The notes under the pieces: model-generated
Told to the model about the DNA's origin: nothing
The model's input: only the letters and a program-made list of their open reading frames with translations
Databases searched by the model: none
Assembly: GCA_025266875.1 (NCBI GenBank)
Contig: JALLLT010000004.1
Coordinates: forward strand, 1,483,820-1,547,819
Length of the DNA stretch: 64,000 nucleotides
Origin: Fennellomyces sp. T-0311
Lineage: Eukaryota > Mucoromycota > Mucoromycetes > Mucorales > Lichtheimiaceae
Direction of reading: 5' to 3'
Made by a program: the position numbers and the translations under genes
Part shown: positions 36,599 to 47,672 of the stretch, piece by piece
How the letters are laid out: the number at the start of each line of letters is the position of its first letter
Numbering within the stretch: the first letter of the stretch is position 1

Positions 36599-37497
36599 TT
36601 ATTCTCCTTGTTCTTCCTCATCATCTGTTATTTCATCGTCATCTTTACTCAACCTATCAATAATGCTATGTCTCAGCTTCTCAAAAAGCCGGCGAGACAC
36701 CTCATCCATCGTCGATGTATCCTTGGATAAAATAGCACAGTATGTTGCCGTCTCTATGGCAATGCACTTTCGTGTCAATGCCTTTGTACGCTTGCGCTCC
36801 TGGTCTATCAACTCTTCTTCAGAGCGGCGTTTGGCCGCCAAGCAATTCTTTCCTTGCTTACGACCAAGTGGCCGCTCGCTGGAGGCGTCATCGTTGGAAC
36901 TATTGCTGTTATCAGAAGAACCAGCACGTCTACGTTCACGCGCTCTTGTTGCTTCATCCCGTTGGATGATCGTATTACTCCACTTCGGCTGCTCTTTTAA
37001 GATCTTCCAACAATGCTCGAACATAAAAATTGATCCATGGGTAATGTTGAATAATTCCTTTGCATCGTCGATCTGTGTAAAGCATGAGTACTGATCTAAT
37101 GAAATTCTGCAAGTACAAGCACGATATTTACCCGATCCGAAGCTACAGTGCCGCTTTGATTGCGCCTGTCAATCTTAGCAAGACTGCCACAAAATGATGA
37201 GACGTTTGATTGAATGGTCGACCAGCGGTTGATCAGACTGATCGTATTGCGTTCGGTCCCTTCCATTTTCTCCTTAAAATCTGCGTGGATTCGCGCCCAA
37301 AGGGTGTCCGACCTCTGATCGGTACCGACAACCGGATCAACTGATGTATTCAGCCACGAGTAACACAGCTGCTTATCCTCGGCAATACTGAAGTTCTTTC
37401 CGCGTTTTGCTTTCGCTGGTGCAGCGGGACGAACTGTTGTTTGGGCAGGGGTGACAGCGGCGGCAGTGGTGTTTTCAGGAGTGTTTGGGGTGGACAT
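36599..37497 (-). CDS. Harbinger-1 Myb/SANT-like protein
   Basis: Exon 1 begins MSTPNTPENTTAAAVTP at 37497 and holds a Myb-like trihelix: GKNFSIAEDKQLCYSWLNTS, then TLWARIHADFKEKM, then SLINRWSTIQSNVSSF. A 59-bp intron joins exon 2 in frame (IDDAKELFNITHGSIFMFEH CWKIL). The C-terminal half is charged and helical (RSEEELIDQERKRTKALTRK) and ends in an acidic tail (DDDEITDDEEEQGE). In this superfamily the Myb-like protein is the required partner of the transposase. The gene looks intact and could act in trans for other copies. Confidence 0.85.
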
Positions 37498-37907
37498 TGT
37501 ATAGCGAAAGAAGTTGTAGGAAGAATACTAAAAACCAACTCAACTCAAAAGCTCATGCGTATTTATAAGAAGCAAATGACATTCTCTTTCTTCGAGTTGT
37601 GATGAAAAGAAACCAACTGATCTTAGTAACATTTAAAATGGTGTACAGTGTCAAAAGTATTTCACTACATTTAAAGAAAATACTCTTCTTTTGACACGAA
37701 CTGACAGCAAGTACGCATTGACAACAGGGCGATGTCGGACAAAAGTATAATTTAGCGATATGAACCTGCCTTTAGATATTTAGCGAGCAAAGCGTTTAAA
37801 ACGCCGAAAATTGTAGATTTGGCGTATGGGAAAGCGAGACCGCTGGAATGCCAGTCAGTCGCTATTTTTGTAAAAATTGTGATTTAGCGAATCCGCTGGA
37901 GATGCTC

Positions 37908-38415
37908 TTACGTGCATTTATAGAACTTGACGCTTCTTATATCGTTAGTTCAGAAACTCAACCACAAGGTAGATCGCCTAGGTGATGACATTTTGTCTTT
38001 GGACTCATCTTTCTCGCTTCTCTGTGAGGTGGTACTTCATTGTTAGTATTTAGTTTTTTTTTTCTCTGTATTTCACATATTTTTTTATGTTTATATAACA
38101 GGTGGAAATGGAGTACCCTCCCCCCACCCCATAAATTTTTTTGGTTATGATGAATAAACACTATGTTGTGGGCGGAGAAACAATGTTTATAGGACTTGAT
38201 TTTAGAGTTTATAGAGGGGGTAGTAAGGTTTATTTTCGTTCCAATTAGGAAACGTGGCACCGAGGCACCGTTTATTTTATTTTATTCAGGGCGAATAACG
38301 AATTTTGAATACCATCCACTATCACTACTACTGATCAAGCATTCGAGTAAGAAGAGATAAAATTACAATAGTACCGTAATAACTAATCAGCTTAATAGAT
38401 TTTTAAGACAACAGG
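37908..38415. other. Unassigned AT-rich DNA
   Basis: No gene or clear repeat is seen between Harbinger-1 and the Merlin-like remnant. Confidence 0.4.
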
Positions 38416-38879
38416 GTGCTTTTGCTACTGAAGTTCATTGTAGATATGGTACTGTTATGCAACCTTGGATTCGCCCATCCAAAAGGGTGCTTTACTGGCG
38501 CTGTACTAGTAGCTGTGGTTGTAGAAGATCTAGCAAGTCATCTACTACAACATCTTACTTTTACAATCGAAAGGCGGATATCCATGATATACTTTGGACT
38601 ATTCATGGGTTTATTGATCGTAGTAGCCTTCAGACATTATTACATATGACAAGGCTAAATCAGCGTACAATCTCTTCTATCATTTTTGACCTTTATTTGG
38701 TAATGCTTGAGGATATTACTGATGAAGATATTACTCTTGGTACAGTCATTCCAGTTCCAAATGAGAAAAATTTTCGAGGCAAAAAGGAAATTGGACAGCG
38801 TGGAGATTGGAAATCGTGTTGGAAACGACGTTTATTGGACGGGAGAATGATGATCCATAGAAAGCGTTGCACACAGTAA
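38416..38879 (+). pseudogene. Decayed Merlin-like transposase fragment
   Basis: The frame from 38457 reads RVLYWRCTSSCGCRRSSK, then YNRKADIHDILWTIHGFID and LNQRTISSIIFDLYLVMLE. This is the zinc-ribbon-plus-helix layout that precedes the DDE core in the Merlin gene at 5.8 kb (YWRCSTCGHG...). The DDE core cannot be followed, as the frame breaks down after DEDITLGTVIP. Assignment rests on this pattern and is moderate. Confidence 0.45.
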
Positions 38880-38990
38880 CCGTAAAAGGGTTGAAATATC
38901 GGGAAAAAGAGTCCTCAGTCCAAAAACAGTTTTTAACAATGCAAGAAAGCAAAGGAGCACATGTCATTTCCAGCGAACAATATTGGACTT

Positions 38991-40231
38991 TTATTCCTGT
39001 GGATGGTAATCCTCAAACATCATCATACATTCAGCTATCCAAGTCTGACAGTCACTGTGGCTGATTGAGCAAACCACCTGCTTTATGCGCTCCACAAGAT
39101 CGTCCTTAGGACTCCTGAATGGAGCTTTTCGCACCTCATTCTTCACCTTCTGCCAAAAGGCTATGCTGGGAATCAAAAAGGTTGATTTTGCAGGAACGAT
39201 CACTGGAGTATGGCCGGCCTTTACGATTGCTTCAATGACCTTCCGATCAGAGCTCCAGGAAAAATTCTCCATGACAAAGTAGAGTCCAGTTTGTTGACGT
39301 TCCTCGAGAATTCGAATCACCTCAGCAACAAACAGTCGAAAATGGTCAAGTCTTGTACCCTGAGCGGGTCCAACCATCTCAACATTCGGGCGCTTCTTCA
39401 TTGCCGGTGCTAGAAACGCTTCCTGCGAAAACCCGAGCACACTGTCAGCACAGAAGCACACAAAGCTGCCTAACGAGATAAAGGTGTCCTTTTTCTTTTT
39501 GCTTTCTTTGGTGGCAATCTTGACCTCGTCTTTGGATAGTTTGCATCCATCCAGGAAGACACAGTTTTTGCCGTAGTCCACTTGGTTATCCCGTAGGGCT
39601 CTCAGAAATTTCACCCGTTCTTCGTAGACCAAGGATCGATCTTCTTCTGGAATTTCTGGTTAGGACGCAATCTTGAGGACAAACGCATAGTTTTGCTTCA
39701 GGTAGGATTGGATCGTATTATTGGTAACTGGTTGTTCTAGACGTTCATCGAGTTACTGACATTGCCTGGATCAATAGATTATGACTTACCTCTGAAGTTC
39801 TTAATGAACGCACTTATTACCTCCTTTAAAACAACACGTGGACCGTAGCGCTCAACATATGCAGCAAGAAAGCTTTTTTGCTCAATGGAGAGCTCGATAG
39901 ATTGAACCTCATTTCGTGGCTTGAGTCCAGGAGTGACATCTGGATTCGCAATCATCATGTCCTTCAGTCTATAGGCGGTTGACTTGCCAATATGGCTCTT
40001 CTGGTATGCCTGATGGACGTTCTTGGCCTTTCCATTTTGTAGGCTGTCGACGAATTTTGCGACGGTATCTTGCTTATAACGAAGCGTCCAAACATATTCA
40101 TCTTCTTGCACAGCAGTCGATGAACTAGCCTGAAGGCCGGTACAATTGTCACGAACAACTTCTTCCATTTCGTTTGGCACTTCACGGTAGTACTTCTTGC
40201 CAGATTCGTAGTAGTAAAAATTGGGTTGCAT
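38991..40231 (-). pseudogene. Tc1-like transposase derivative lacking catalytic residues
   Basis: Exon 1 (40231-39779) starts MQPNFYYYESGKKYYREVPN and contains an HTH-like region (IGKSTAYRLKDMMIANPDV; LSIEQKSFLAAYVERYGPR). An intron of about 60 bp leads to VTNNTIQSYLKQNYAFVLK, then an in-frame stop, then a 213-residue open frame. That frame follows the Tc1 core layout: CVFLDGCKLS at the first Asp, FVMENFSWSSDRKVIEAI where LDNxxxH is expected, and FLIPSIAFWQKVKNEV where NPIExFW is expected. So the second Asp is Glu and the third acidic residue is Ala. It cannot be a normal nuclease. It may be a relic or an exapted DNA-binding protein. Confidence 0.6.
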
Positions 40232-40319
40232 GATAATTTTTAAAAAATAAAGTTTAAATGCTTTAGAACTGGCAAAAAAAAAGCTTTATTTAAATATTTT
40301 GTCGTTATACAAAGTACGT

Positions 40320-41525
40320 TGTTGTAAAAGGAAATTGTTTGTGTAAGGTAATTCTGTGTGAAACAGGGTCCACAAAGTAGGTTGAAATATAGAGAAATAG
40401 AAAAGGTGAGTTAACCAAATACAGATATAAGCTCCTGTCTTGGGCTTTGAAAGGTATGATCAAGATAATTGAGGTCAAGTTAACTGCTTTATTTCATTTG
40501 ATTCAACAAGGTTATTTATATGTTTCTGTGGATATATCGGGCTATGCCGGAGGTAAAAGGTGGGTTAGATAGGAATTACAACTAGCAACAGATCCGAGTG
40601 CGGAAGAAGATAAACGAAAGTGCAGATGCACCATATAATAGAATAGGTCGGTAGCTTGGGAAGATCAGAGAGAGGAAGAAGATACATCAATGTGCAGATG
40701 CACCATATAATAGAATGGATGACTTCCAAAACGTTTATACACTGCGTGATAAAATAAAATAAACGAGAATTGTTACACGGATTTCCTAATTCGACGATGG
40801 ATAAACCTTAATCACCCCTCGATAAACAGCATTGGGGGGACGGGGATAACTTTTTTTTACTTAGTGTTTATCCGCGATAAACTTGGATATACCCGACGGT
40901 CTATTGACCCCCTCTGACCCCCCTCAATAAACTTTTGCCATTTATTGATTTCCGACCTTGGCTTCCATCTTGCGCTCTAATTCGGCCAATCTGCTCCGGA
41001 TCTCCTCCAGCTGGATGCAGAGAGTGCTGTCCATGCCTCTCACCATCCTGTGCACATCCTGCATCATCGTATGGATCTACGTCTTCTGTAAAAAAAGATG
41101 TTGACATCCGATGAGCATCATCATAGACAAATCTTGCATGTATTGTTCAAATCACACAATTTCTGTGTGCCTGAGGTTGGTATCAGCCAGATACGCACTG
41201 TATTTTATGGTGTTTGGAGAGAAAGAAATAGAGGAAACTAAAGAAGTACGTCTATCATGGATAAACCGAGTTTTGGAAGTCTTCTTGGAAATAGAAAGCG
41301 AATAAACTTTATTCTACTTTGTATCACCCCATCTATTTATTCTGTATAAACGTTTTGGAAGTCATCCAATAGGTTGGTAGCTTGGGAAGATCAGAACGAG
41401 AAAAAGGAGATACATCAAGTGCAGATGCACCATATAGTTGAATGAAGGTCAATACAAAGGTCAAGTGCGAGCCAAACAAAAGGGGAAGGTAGCATAAACG
41501 AAGAGGGGCCGAGAAATTTCGTTAC
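40320..41525 (-). repeat. G2 3' LTR, carrying a 651-bp insertion
   Basis: Matches the 5' LTR on either side of 40717-41367. It has internal repeats of a GTGCAGATGCACCATATA unit followed by GGTAGCTTGGGAAGATCAG, also present two to three times in the 5' LTR. Confidence 0.85.
40717..41367. mobile_element. 651-bp small transposon in the G2 3' LTR
   Basis: Inverted ends GGATGACTTCCAAAACGTTT and a 3-bp duplication AAT (40714-40716 and 41368-41370). The empty site is visible in the 5' LTR. The interior holds no transposase. A minus-strand exon-like stretch reads VHRMVRGMDSTLCIQLEE and then RSRLAELERKMEAKVGNQ before a stop (about 40944-41075), a coiled-coil C-terminus. This looks like a deletion derivative of a larger element that kept the last exon of its accessory gene. 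Superfamily is not certain; Harbinger is possible. Confidence 0.7.
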
Positions 41526-41561
41526 AGCCTCCCCCGCTTACAAAAATGCAGTCTCTGCATT

Positions 41562-42272
41562 TCAATAGATCTGACCTTGTTTGCGGCCTTGTAGTCGTAG
41601 GCGCCTTTTTTTCTGACGACGAGTGAGACTTGCATTTTTAAGTGCGACTCTATCTGCGTTGTGAGCGCTGATAAATCGTTGAACAGCCCAGCGATTGTTA
41701 AATCCGCCCTTTAACATCCGACGAAGGATACGATCCTGGGTTTCCTGTGTTGGTTGTCTGTTCTGTGTAGCCGCGAGACTGTGAAATAAGTCGATCAAGT
41801 CATGCGCAAACCGGTCTCGTTCTTCTTGTGCCTTCTTTAAAATTCGTGCTTGTCGTTCTAGGTTCCTACGAAGCTCCTGGACTTCTTGTTCCTCCCAGAA
41901 ATCCATGGCAAGGCTCCTTCGAACAAGATTCATATTGTCGTCATTGCCGTTCATAGGGTCAAAGCAGTCTTCCATTTCCGTGCTAGAAGCTTCGGTCATT
42001 GATCTAACCACAGAAATCCATTCTGTTTCTTGAGGCTCTGGAGTCACTTGCTCCAGTCTGCTTGGTTGTTCCATTGAGTTCGCAAGGTAATTCCTGGAAA
42101 ATCCTTCGTCTTCTGATGCCATCCTCTCTTGTGACCTGGCTCTGTGATAGCCTACATCATATGGGGTTCCTTGGATGCTTGTTTCCTCACTTTGGGGTTC
42201 CGACTCTTGTAGTTCTTCATGTGCAAGAGTAAAATCTTCTTCATCGGAGATATAAATCACTTCTGGCTTCAT
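41562..42272 (-). CDS. Extra ORF of G2 between integrase and 3' LTR
   Basis: A 236-residue open frame in the sense orientation, starting MKPEVIYISDEEDFTLAHEE. It has an acidic N-terminal half, a central helix likely to form a coiled coil (VQELRRNLERQARILKKAQE), and a very basic end (LTRRQKKRRLRLQGRKQG). It stops 37 bp before the 3' LTR. It does not resemble gag, pol or an envelope protein; I see no signal peptide or membrane segment. Some plant and fungal LTR elements have additional ORFs here, but the function is unknown. The absence of stops while RT is broken is notable. Confidence 0.6.
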   Translation of the reverse strand: MKPEVIYISDEEDFTLAHEELQESEPQSEETSIQGTPYDVGYHRARSQERMASEDEGFSRNYLANSMEQPSRLEQVTPEPQETEWISVVRSMTEASSTEMEDCFDPMNGNDDNMNLVRRSLAMDFWEEQEVQELRRNLERQARILKKAQEERDRFAHDLIDLFHSLAATQNRQPTQETQDRILRRMLKGGFNNRWAVQRFISAHNADRVALKNASLTRRQKKRRLRLQGRKQGQIY

Positions 42273-42433
42273 TACTGTTGAGAGGGTTCTTGGTTGATTT
42301 CTTGAATGGTGGTCTGTGCGGGATCATCCATTTTTTTGGGATGTTTTTATATCTTCTTCTTTTTCCTTGCTCTTTTTTTTTGTTTTGTTTCGTCGCTATG
42401 TAATGCAGCCTTCGGGATGTCTTCTGGACAATC

Positions 42434-43912
42434 TCATCTTTGTCGGGTGCGAATACGGGTTTGCGACGCGTTTCTTTTGCTAAACTTCTTTGGGGGACGT
42501 CCTTTTCGCTTTGGTACATTGGCTACCGTTTTGGGTTTGGATCCATCTTCAACGTCGAACAATTCGAGGTGATCAGGTGGTACATTCAAAGTCATGACAT
42601 TTGTTGACGCATTTGCCGTAACCTGGCGATATTTGGTATTAGACAGTCGGTAAATGCGCATGAGGTTGCCATGTGTCGGCCTTGGGAAAAGCTTTCCTCG
42701 TGTATCTTTCAACTGATAAGATCCTTTTTTGAATTTCTTGTGAACAATGAATGGACCGTTCCATTGGTCGTTGATAGAGGCCAAATGTGAGGCATCTTGA
42801 GCCGATTGGAAAACTTCGACCATGTCTCCTATGTGGAAAGGGGGCTTCCATTCCTTCTGGCGTGATTCAATTTTTTCCTTGATCATTTTTCGTTGTCTTT
42901 CTTGGCTTTGAGCAATAAAGTCGCCAGCGACTTTTCTGATTTCTTGTAGGGCTGACACGTGATACTGCACCAATTTGTCCACTTGGCCAAATTCGTTGTC
43001 GCTGTCGTCATCCAACCATTCGTCTTCGTCTTGCATCTTCCGGTCGAAGGGCGTATGAGGCTCACGTCCGTATACGAGGAAAAATGGTGACTGCCGAGTC
43101 GTTGCTTGCTTGACTGAGTTATATGAATGTATGATGGCGCTGATATAAACATGCCAGTCTGGCTTTTGATCCGCAGGTAATTTTCTCAGGGCCGATAGTA
43201 TTGTTCTGTTTTGTCTTTCTACTAGACCATTGCTGGAAGGCGAGAACGGGCTTGTGACTGCATGACGAATCGAATACTGGTCACAGACCGCCTCCATCAA
43301 TTTGTTCACCAAGGGCTTTCCGTTATCTGTTATAATCTTGACTGGACATCCAAATTTGGTAATGATGTCCTCGTAAAGGAAGAGTGATACGTCGACACCT
43401 GTGATGGTTCGCAAGCATCTACATATCGCAAATTTGGTGAAATAACAGATGGCAATGATGAGATACCAAAATCCATATCTCGAACTGCTGACATGTTTGA
43501 TGTCTATGCCTAGCAGGGCAAAAGGCTGTTCTATGACTGGTACAGGATGCAATTGCTCTTGTCTGACTGGTCGGCCTTGCTTCTGGCAGCGATCGCATTG
43601 GAGTATGTAATTTCGTACATCTTTAACCATGCCATACCACCAGTATCGTCGTTTGAGTTTTTCCAACGTATTTTGCATTGCTTTGTGTCCTCCGAGTGGA
43701 TGTTCGTGCGCCATGTAGATTGCTTCGCCCACTTGATTTTTCTGGAGAACCAGTCTTGGTAGTGTCTTGGCTCTTCGATAAAGCTTGTCGTTGTTGACGA
43801 AAAATTTGGTATACTGTCCTTTGAGGCGTTTTCTGATTTCCGGTGTAATATTCTTCAGGTATTCGAGTGTTTCGATATAATATTTTAGTGCTTCGTAATA
43901 GTTGTTGTCCAT
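42434..43912 (-). CDS. G2 integrase region
   Basis: A frame of 492 residues with an HHCC zinc domain (HEHPLGGHKAMQNTLEKL, then LQCDRCQKQGRP). The core has Asp in LLGIDIKHVSSSRYG, Asp in VKIITDNGKPLVN and Glu in GLVERQNRTILSAL. A C-terminal SH3-like region follows (PPFHIGDMVEVFQSAQD; WNGPFIVHKKFKKGSYQLKD). The end is basic with an AT-hook-like KRKGRPPKKFSK and no chromodomain. The catalytic triad is intact. It was originally part of the polyprotein. Confidence 0.85.
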   Translation of the reverse strand: MDNNYYEALKYYIETLEYLKNITPEIRKRLKGQYTKFFVNNDKLYRRAKTLPRLVLQKNQVGEAIYMAHEHPLGGHKAMQNTLEKLKRRYWWYGMVKDVRNYILQCDRCQKQGRPVRQEQLHPVPVIEQPFALLGIDIKHVSSSRYGFWYLIIAICYFTKFAICRCLRTITGVDVSLFLYEDIITKFGCPVKIITDNGKPLVNKLMEAVCDQYSIRHAVTSPFSPSSNGLVERQNRTILSALRKLPADQKPDWHVYISAIIHSYNSVKQATTRQSPFFLVYGREPHTPFDRKMQDEDEWLDDDSDNEFGQVDKLVQYHVSALQEIRKVAGDFIAQSQERQRKMIKEKIESRQKEWKPPFHIGDMVEVFQSAQDASHLASINDQWNGPFIVHKKFKKGSYQLKDTRGKLFPRPTHGNLMRIYRLSNTKYRQVTANASTNVMTLNVPPDHLELFDVEDGSKPKTVANVPKRKGRPPKKFSKRNASQTRIRTRQR

Positions 43913-44002
43913 TTTTCTGATGGTATTGATTCTGGTACTGATAAGAAAATTGTATCGCGGTTGAGTTTAATGATGTTCCGTTGTGGTCAAATTGTTGGAA
44001 GT

Positions 44003-46016
44003 TCAGGTGTTGTAAGGAAATTGCTGCTGGTTGATGTCATTCGGTGAAGATTGATAATTCTGGACGGCGGTTGAGTTTAATGACTTCCCGTTATGGTCGA
44101 TTTGTTGGCTATTTCTCGATGAATCCGGGTAGCCTGGAAAGGTAATCGACATTCGTATGTCTCTTGCCACTTCGATGAACAATTTCGAAATCGAATTGCG
44201 TGAGATACATAACCCATCGGGCTTGTGCTCCGAATAGATGGTCGAGGAGGTAATGATTCCCTTGATTCCTGTATTGTCGACTTGAATGATAAACTTGCGT
44301 CCAAATAAAAGAGGTCGTAGTTTCTTGCAAGCCCAGTAAACACATAGTAGTTCCAATTTTACGGCTGAGTAACGGGTTTCGGCGGCTACCGTGGCTCTCG
44401 ATAGATACTCAATAACTCGTTCAAGTCCATTTTCGTCCTTTTGGCAGAGGATGCTACCCAGTCCTTTAATACTTGCATCGCATTGGACTATAAAAGGTTG
44501 GTCGCTGTCGAAATCCGGTAGGGCTAGGATAGGGGGGCTAACAAGGGCTTCTTTTAGCTTGTTGAATGCTTTAGTTGCTACAGAAGTCCAAGCCTTGGCA
44601 TTGTCCTTGGTTAAATCATGTAAAGGTCGTGCAATAGCAGCAAAGCTGGGTACGAAACGTCGATAATAAGAGGCTAATCCGAGGAAAGCCTTGATTTCGG
44701 TCGTGGTTCTTGGGATAGGGATTTCTTGTATCTTTTTTATCTTGCTGCTGTCCGGTTGGATACCTTCATCGTTGAATACATGGCCGAGAAATGAGATCGT
44801 CTTTTGGAAAAGTGTGTCTTGCTGGTGAAATCGTGAGTCCTCCAATTCGTAAGCATTGGCACATGCGTCGGATTGCTTGCAAATGCTGTTGCGCCGTTCG
44901 TGATGTTAGGTAGATGTCGTCGCAAAATACAAAACATGATCCGGCATCGATCAAGGTAAGAATACAAGATTGCATAGACGTTGCATTACTGCACTTGAGT
45001 TGGTGCAGCCCATGACCATTCGCGTATATTCATACAAAGCACCGTTGTGCGGGGATATAAAAGCCGTTTTTTCAATGCTGGATTCTTCATCGGGACTTGA
45101 TGGTAAGCCAGAACTACATCGGCTGTGATCGGTATTTAGCTCCTCCAAGGCGGCTAAATATACTCTCGCAAGTCGGTAAGGGGTATGCGTCGCGCTTGAC
45201 AAGTTTGTTGACTCGCCTAAAATCGTTGACACACCTCCAGGCTCCACTTTTCTTCTTCACTAACAATATAGGACTAGCCCAGGGTGATGTGGATGGACGG
45301 ATAATTCCAAGGCTAAGCAACTTGTCAATTTCTTCTTTGAAAGCTTGAGATTTAACTTGGGAAACTCGATATGGACGAGTTCGAACTGGCGCGGCATCTC
45401 CGGTGTCGATTTTGAAAGTAATCAATGAGGTACGGCCGATATTGGTACCATCCCAATTGAAGACATCTTGATAGTCGCGGATAATTTCATAAAATTCCTT
45501 GATAATGTCAGGGTCTTCAATTTCAGGCTTTGAAATCATCTGCTTCCGATCTTCCGATAACGGAATGGGGTCAATCTTGATCTGGATTTTGCTTGTTGAT
45601 AACTTTTCCATGGCTTCGTCCTCGGGCAAGTATGTACCGATAAGCATTGGGGGCGAAAGCATCAATTTGGTGTCAAGTCCATTGCTGATTGTTATGCGGA
45701 ATGTCGTTTGTCCTGGTTCAATATAGGTTCCGTGAAAACCATGATGAATTTCGTCCTTCAGATTTCCGTATTCCGGTACAAATTGTAATCGTTTCGTTGG
45801 GGGCACCACCAAACGGCCTGTTACAGATGTACTATCATTTGACGAGATAGCAACTACTTCCATAACTCGAACCTTGTAGTGATTTGTAGTGTGATCCTTT
45901 TGCAGGGGTGGTCCATCTCCAATATCCACTGAGGCGTGCATGAACATGAAATCCTGATCCTTGTTTTTTCTTTTTTTCGGAAAAAGGGGGGTTGATATCG
46001 TAGGCATGGCATTCAA
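44003..46016 (-). pseudogene. G2 reverse transcriptase and RNase H, frameshifted
   Basis: The frame from 46016 carries the start of RT (LGIIRPSTSPWASPILLVKK, WRCVNDFRRVNKL). It shifts near 45120 to a frame with KTAFISPHNGALYEYTRM and MGCTNSSAVMQRL, then to one with the active-site region FVFCDDIYLTS, then again to FLGHVFNDEGIQPDSSKI with YYRRFVPSFAAIARPL. RNase H begins FIVQCDASIKGLGSIL and shifts near 44250 to the DHLFGAQARWVMYLTQFDFE frame ending DYLSRLPGF. At least four shifts across 1.5 kb make pol inactive. Confidence 0.85.
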
Positions 46017-46332
46017 GGTAGTTTTTCGTCAACAAGTAATCGAGTGTATACGCGCCCAAAATTGTGCCTTTCTTGATGATTTTCTTGTCCGGTCTGTGGT
46101 TGAAAATGTTGATGGTAAACTTGGAATCACCGTAATAAATATCTGTTCCGTTGATATATTGCATTTGGTGCAGGGACAGGTAAAGAGCTGGTTCAAAAAT
46201 GAGGAAATCGTACGCTTGCTCTGGTAAAACACCGTGGATGCTGAAGGTCCCGGCATTCTCTGGAATAGAATCTCGTGAACAGTGGTTATGAGTATACTAA
46301 GGTTCCGTCAACCTCACAATCCTTTTCGATCT

Positions 46333-47448
46333 TTATGAGTTCGCGTTTGGGGATTTCGTCCTTGACAAGGTGGAAAAATTCGACTTCTTTGGTGCTTCGA
46401 TCGAGTTCTTCATCTGAGTTGGTTCTTGATTGCTGAAATCACTGTCATCCTGAGATAAGGTGTCGTCGTCTGAGGTGTCCTCATCCGTTGAATCTTCCGT
46501 GGATTCATCGCTAATTTCCTCGGAAGGAGCTTCACGAAGCTTGTACCAATTTGGAGGTAGAGGAGGCGGCATTACATGTTTGGCAGAATCCTGAATGAAA
46601 GTGAGAGGTGCCGTAGCAATCTTGGGTCCTTGATGAACTTCCAATAGTCCGGTCTTGAAGTTGATAGAAACATCCCCTTTGCTGAGCCAATTCGTTCCCA
46701 AAATCAGAGGTACGGGACATGTTGCTATGACTTCGACGTTTGTGGTGACTGATACCTCTCCGTTTACTTGAATCTTTAAGTCATGTACGGTGCCTAGTGC
46801 AGCTTGCTTGCTTCCGTTTCCAAGTGTAAAGACTATGTTCGAGGGTTCATTGATTCGTAACTTGAGTTGGTCGCAAAGTTCTTTTGACATGCATGATCGT
46901 GCGGCTCCTGAATCGATCAAAACATGGATAAGCTTTCCTTGTACAAATAGAGGGGCATAAGCTGCGGTTGAATCAATTTCTTTGCCGGTATCCAACACGT
47001 TGAGCTGTTGACGTTTCTTTCGAATTGATGTTGCCGAATGAAGTTCTCTTCGTAGTGCAGGTGAAATTTCAATAAGATCCTTGAAGCTGATGTTGGCAGT
47101 ACGAAGCATGGCATCCTGGATGATATTGTATTCAATGGCAGGTTTTTGGCGTTTTCTTCGAGCTGTTTTCGCCTTTTCCTTTCCCTTGGTTTTTGTTGCA
47201 CTGGCATCGATCATTTCAATGTCTGGGGAATAAGATGATGCGGCCACGTGGTCTGCTTCAGGTTGAAGAGTCTGGTTGTTGGACTCAGGCTGGAGCGTCA
47301 TGGGAGATTCACGTGTTGTTGTGACCGGTGCTGAAACAGAAGGGATTTCTTTGTGTATTGGCTCGTCAAAGTGTATTTTCTTGTTCTTTTTCGCTGTTTT
47401 TCTGGCTTCTTTATCGATTTTGCTGTACGGAACTGTTCGGGATCTCAA
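46333..47448 (-). CDS. G2 protease region
   Basis: The open frame contains a pepsin-like retroviral-type active site, IHVLIDSGAARSCMSKEL, and a downstream PLILGTNWLSKGDVSINF motif, as in gypsy aspartic proteases. The N-terminal part is basic and Ser/Pro-rich and links to gag. The C-terminal part is acidic (DESTEDSTDEDTSDDDTLS). It lies between gag and RT and was probably one polyprotein. Confidence 0.75.
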   Translation of the reverse strand: MRSRTVPYSKIDKEARKTAKKNKKIHFDEPIHKEIPSVSAPVTTTRESPMTLQPESNNQTLQPEADHVAASSYSPDIEMIDASATKTKGKEKAKTARRKRQKPAIEYNIIQDAMLRTANISFKDLIEISPALRRELHSATSIRKKRQQLNVLDTGKEIDSTAAYAPLFVQGKLIHVLIDSGAARSCMSKELCDQLKLRINEPSNIVFTLGNGSKQAALGTVHDLKIQVNGEVSVTTNVEVIATCPVPLILGTNWLSKGDVSINFKTGLLEVHQGPKIATAPLTFIQDSAKHVMPPPLPPNWYKLREAPSEEISDESTEDSTDEDTSDDDTLSQDDSDFSNQEPTQMKNSIEAPKKSNFSTLSRTKSPNANS

Positions 47449-47672
47449 CTGCTTGTCGAAACGATGAGGGCTATGTTGCTGAGCTGCAAATAACTCGTAG
47501 TTTGGTTGAGACGCGATATCTATTTCGTTAGTATCATCAAATCGATCATTGTGAAAACCTGAATACTGGTCAAAGTTGGATTCTTCATTGATAAGGTATG
47601 TGTTTAAGCTAGCGGGATTTTTTGGTGATGGGCGTATCGACTGACCGCTAAAATCGTTTTCAGTCGGCCCTA

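Larger units (their letters stand above)
34689..37907. mobile_element. Harbinger-1 (PIF/Harbinger) element
   Basis: Perfect inverted ends GAGCATCTCCAGCGGATTCG and the classic TTA duplication (34686-34688 and 37908-37910). Further copies of a GCGGAATCGCTA-like word sit just inside the left end, and related words inside the right end. The element carries a transposase on plus and a Myb-like gene on minus, convergent. At 3.2 kb it has the standard size and layout of PIF/Harbinger. Confidence 0.95.
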
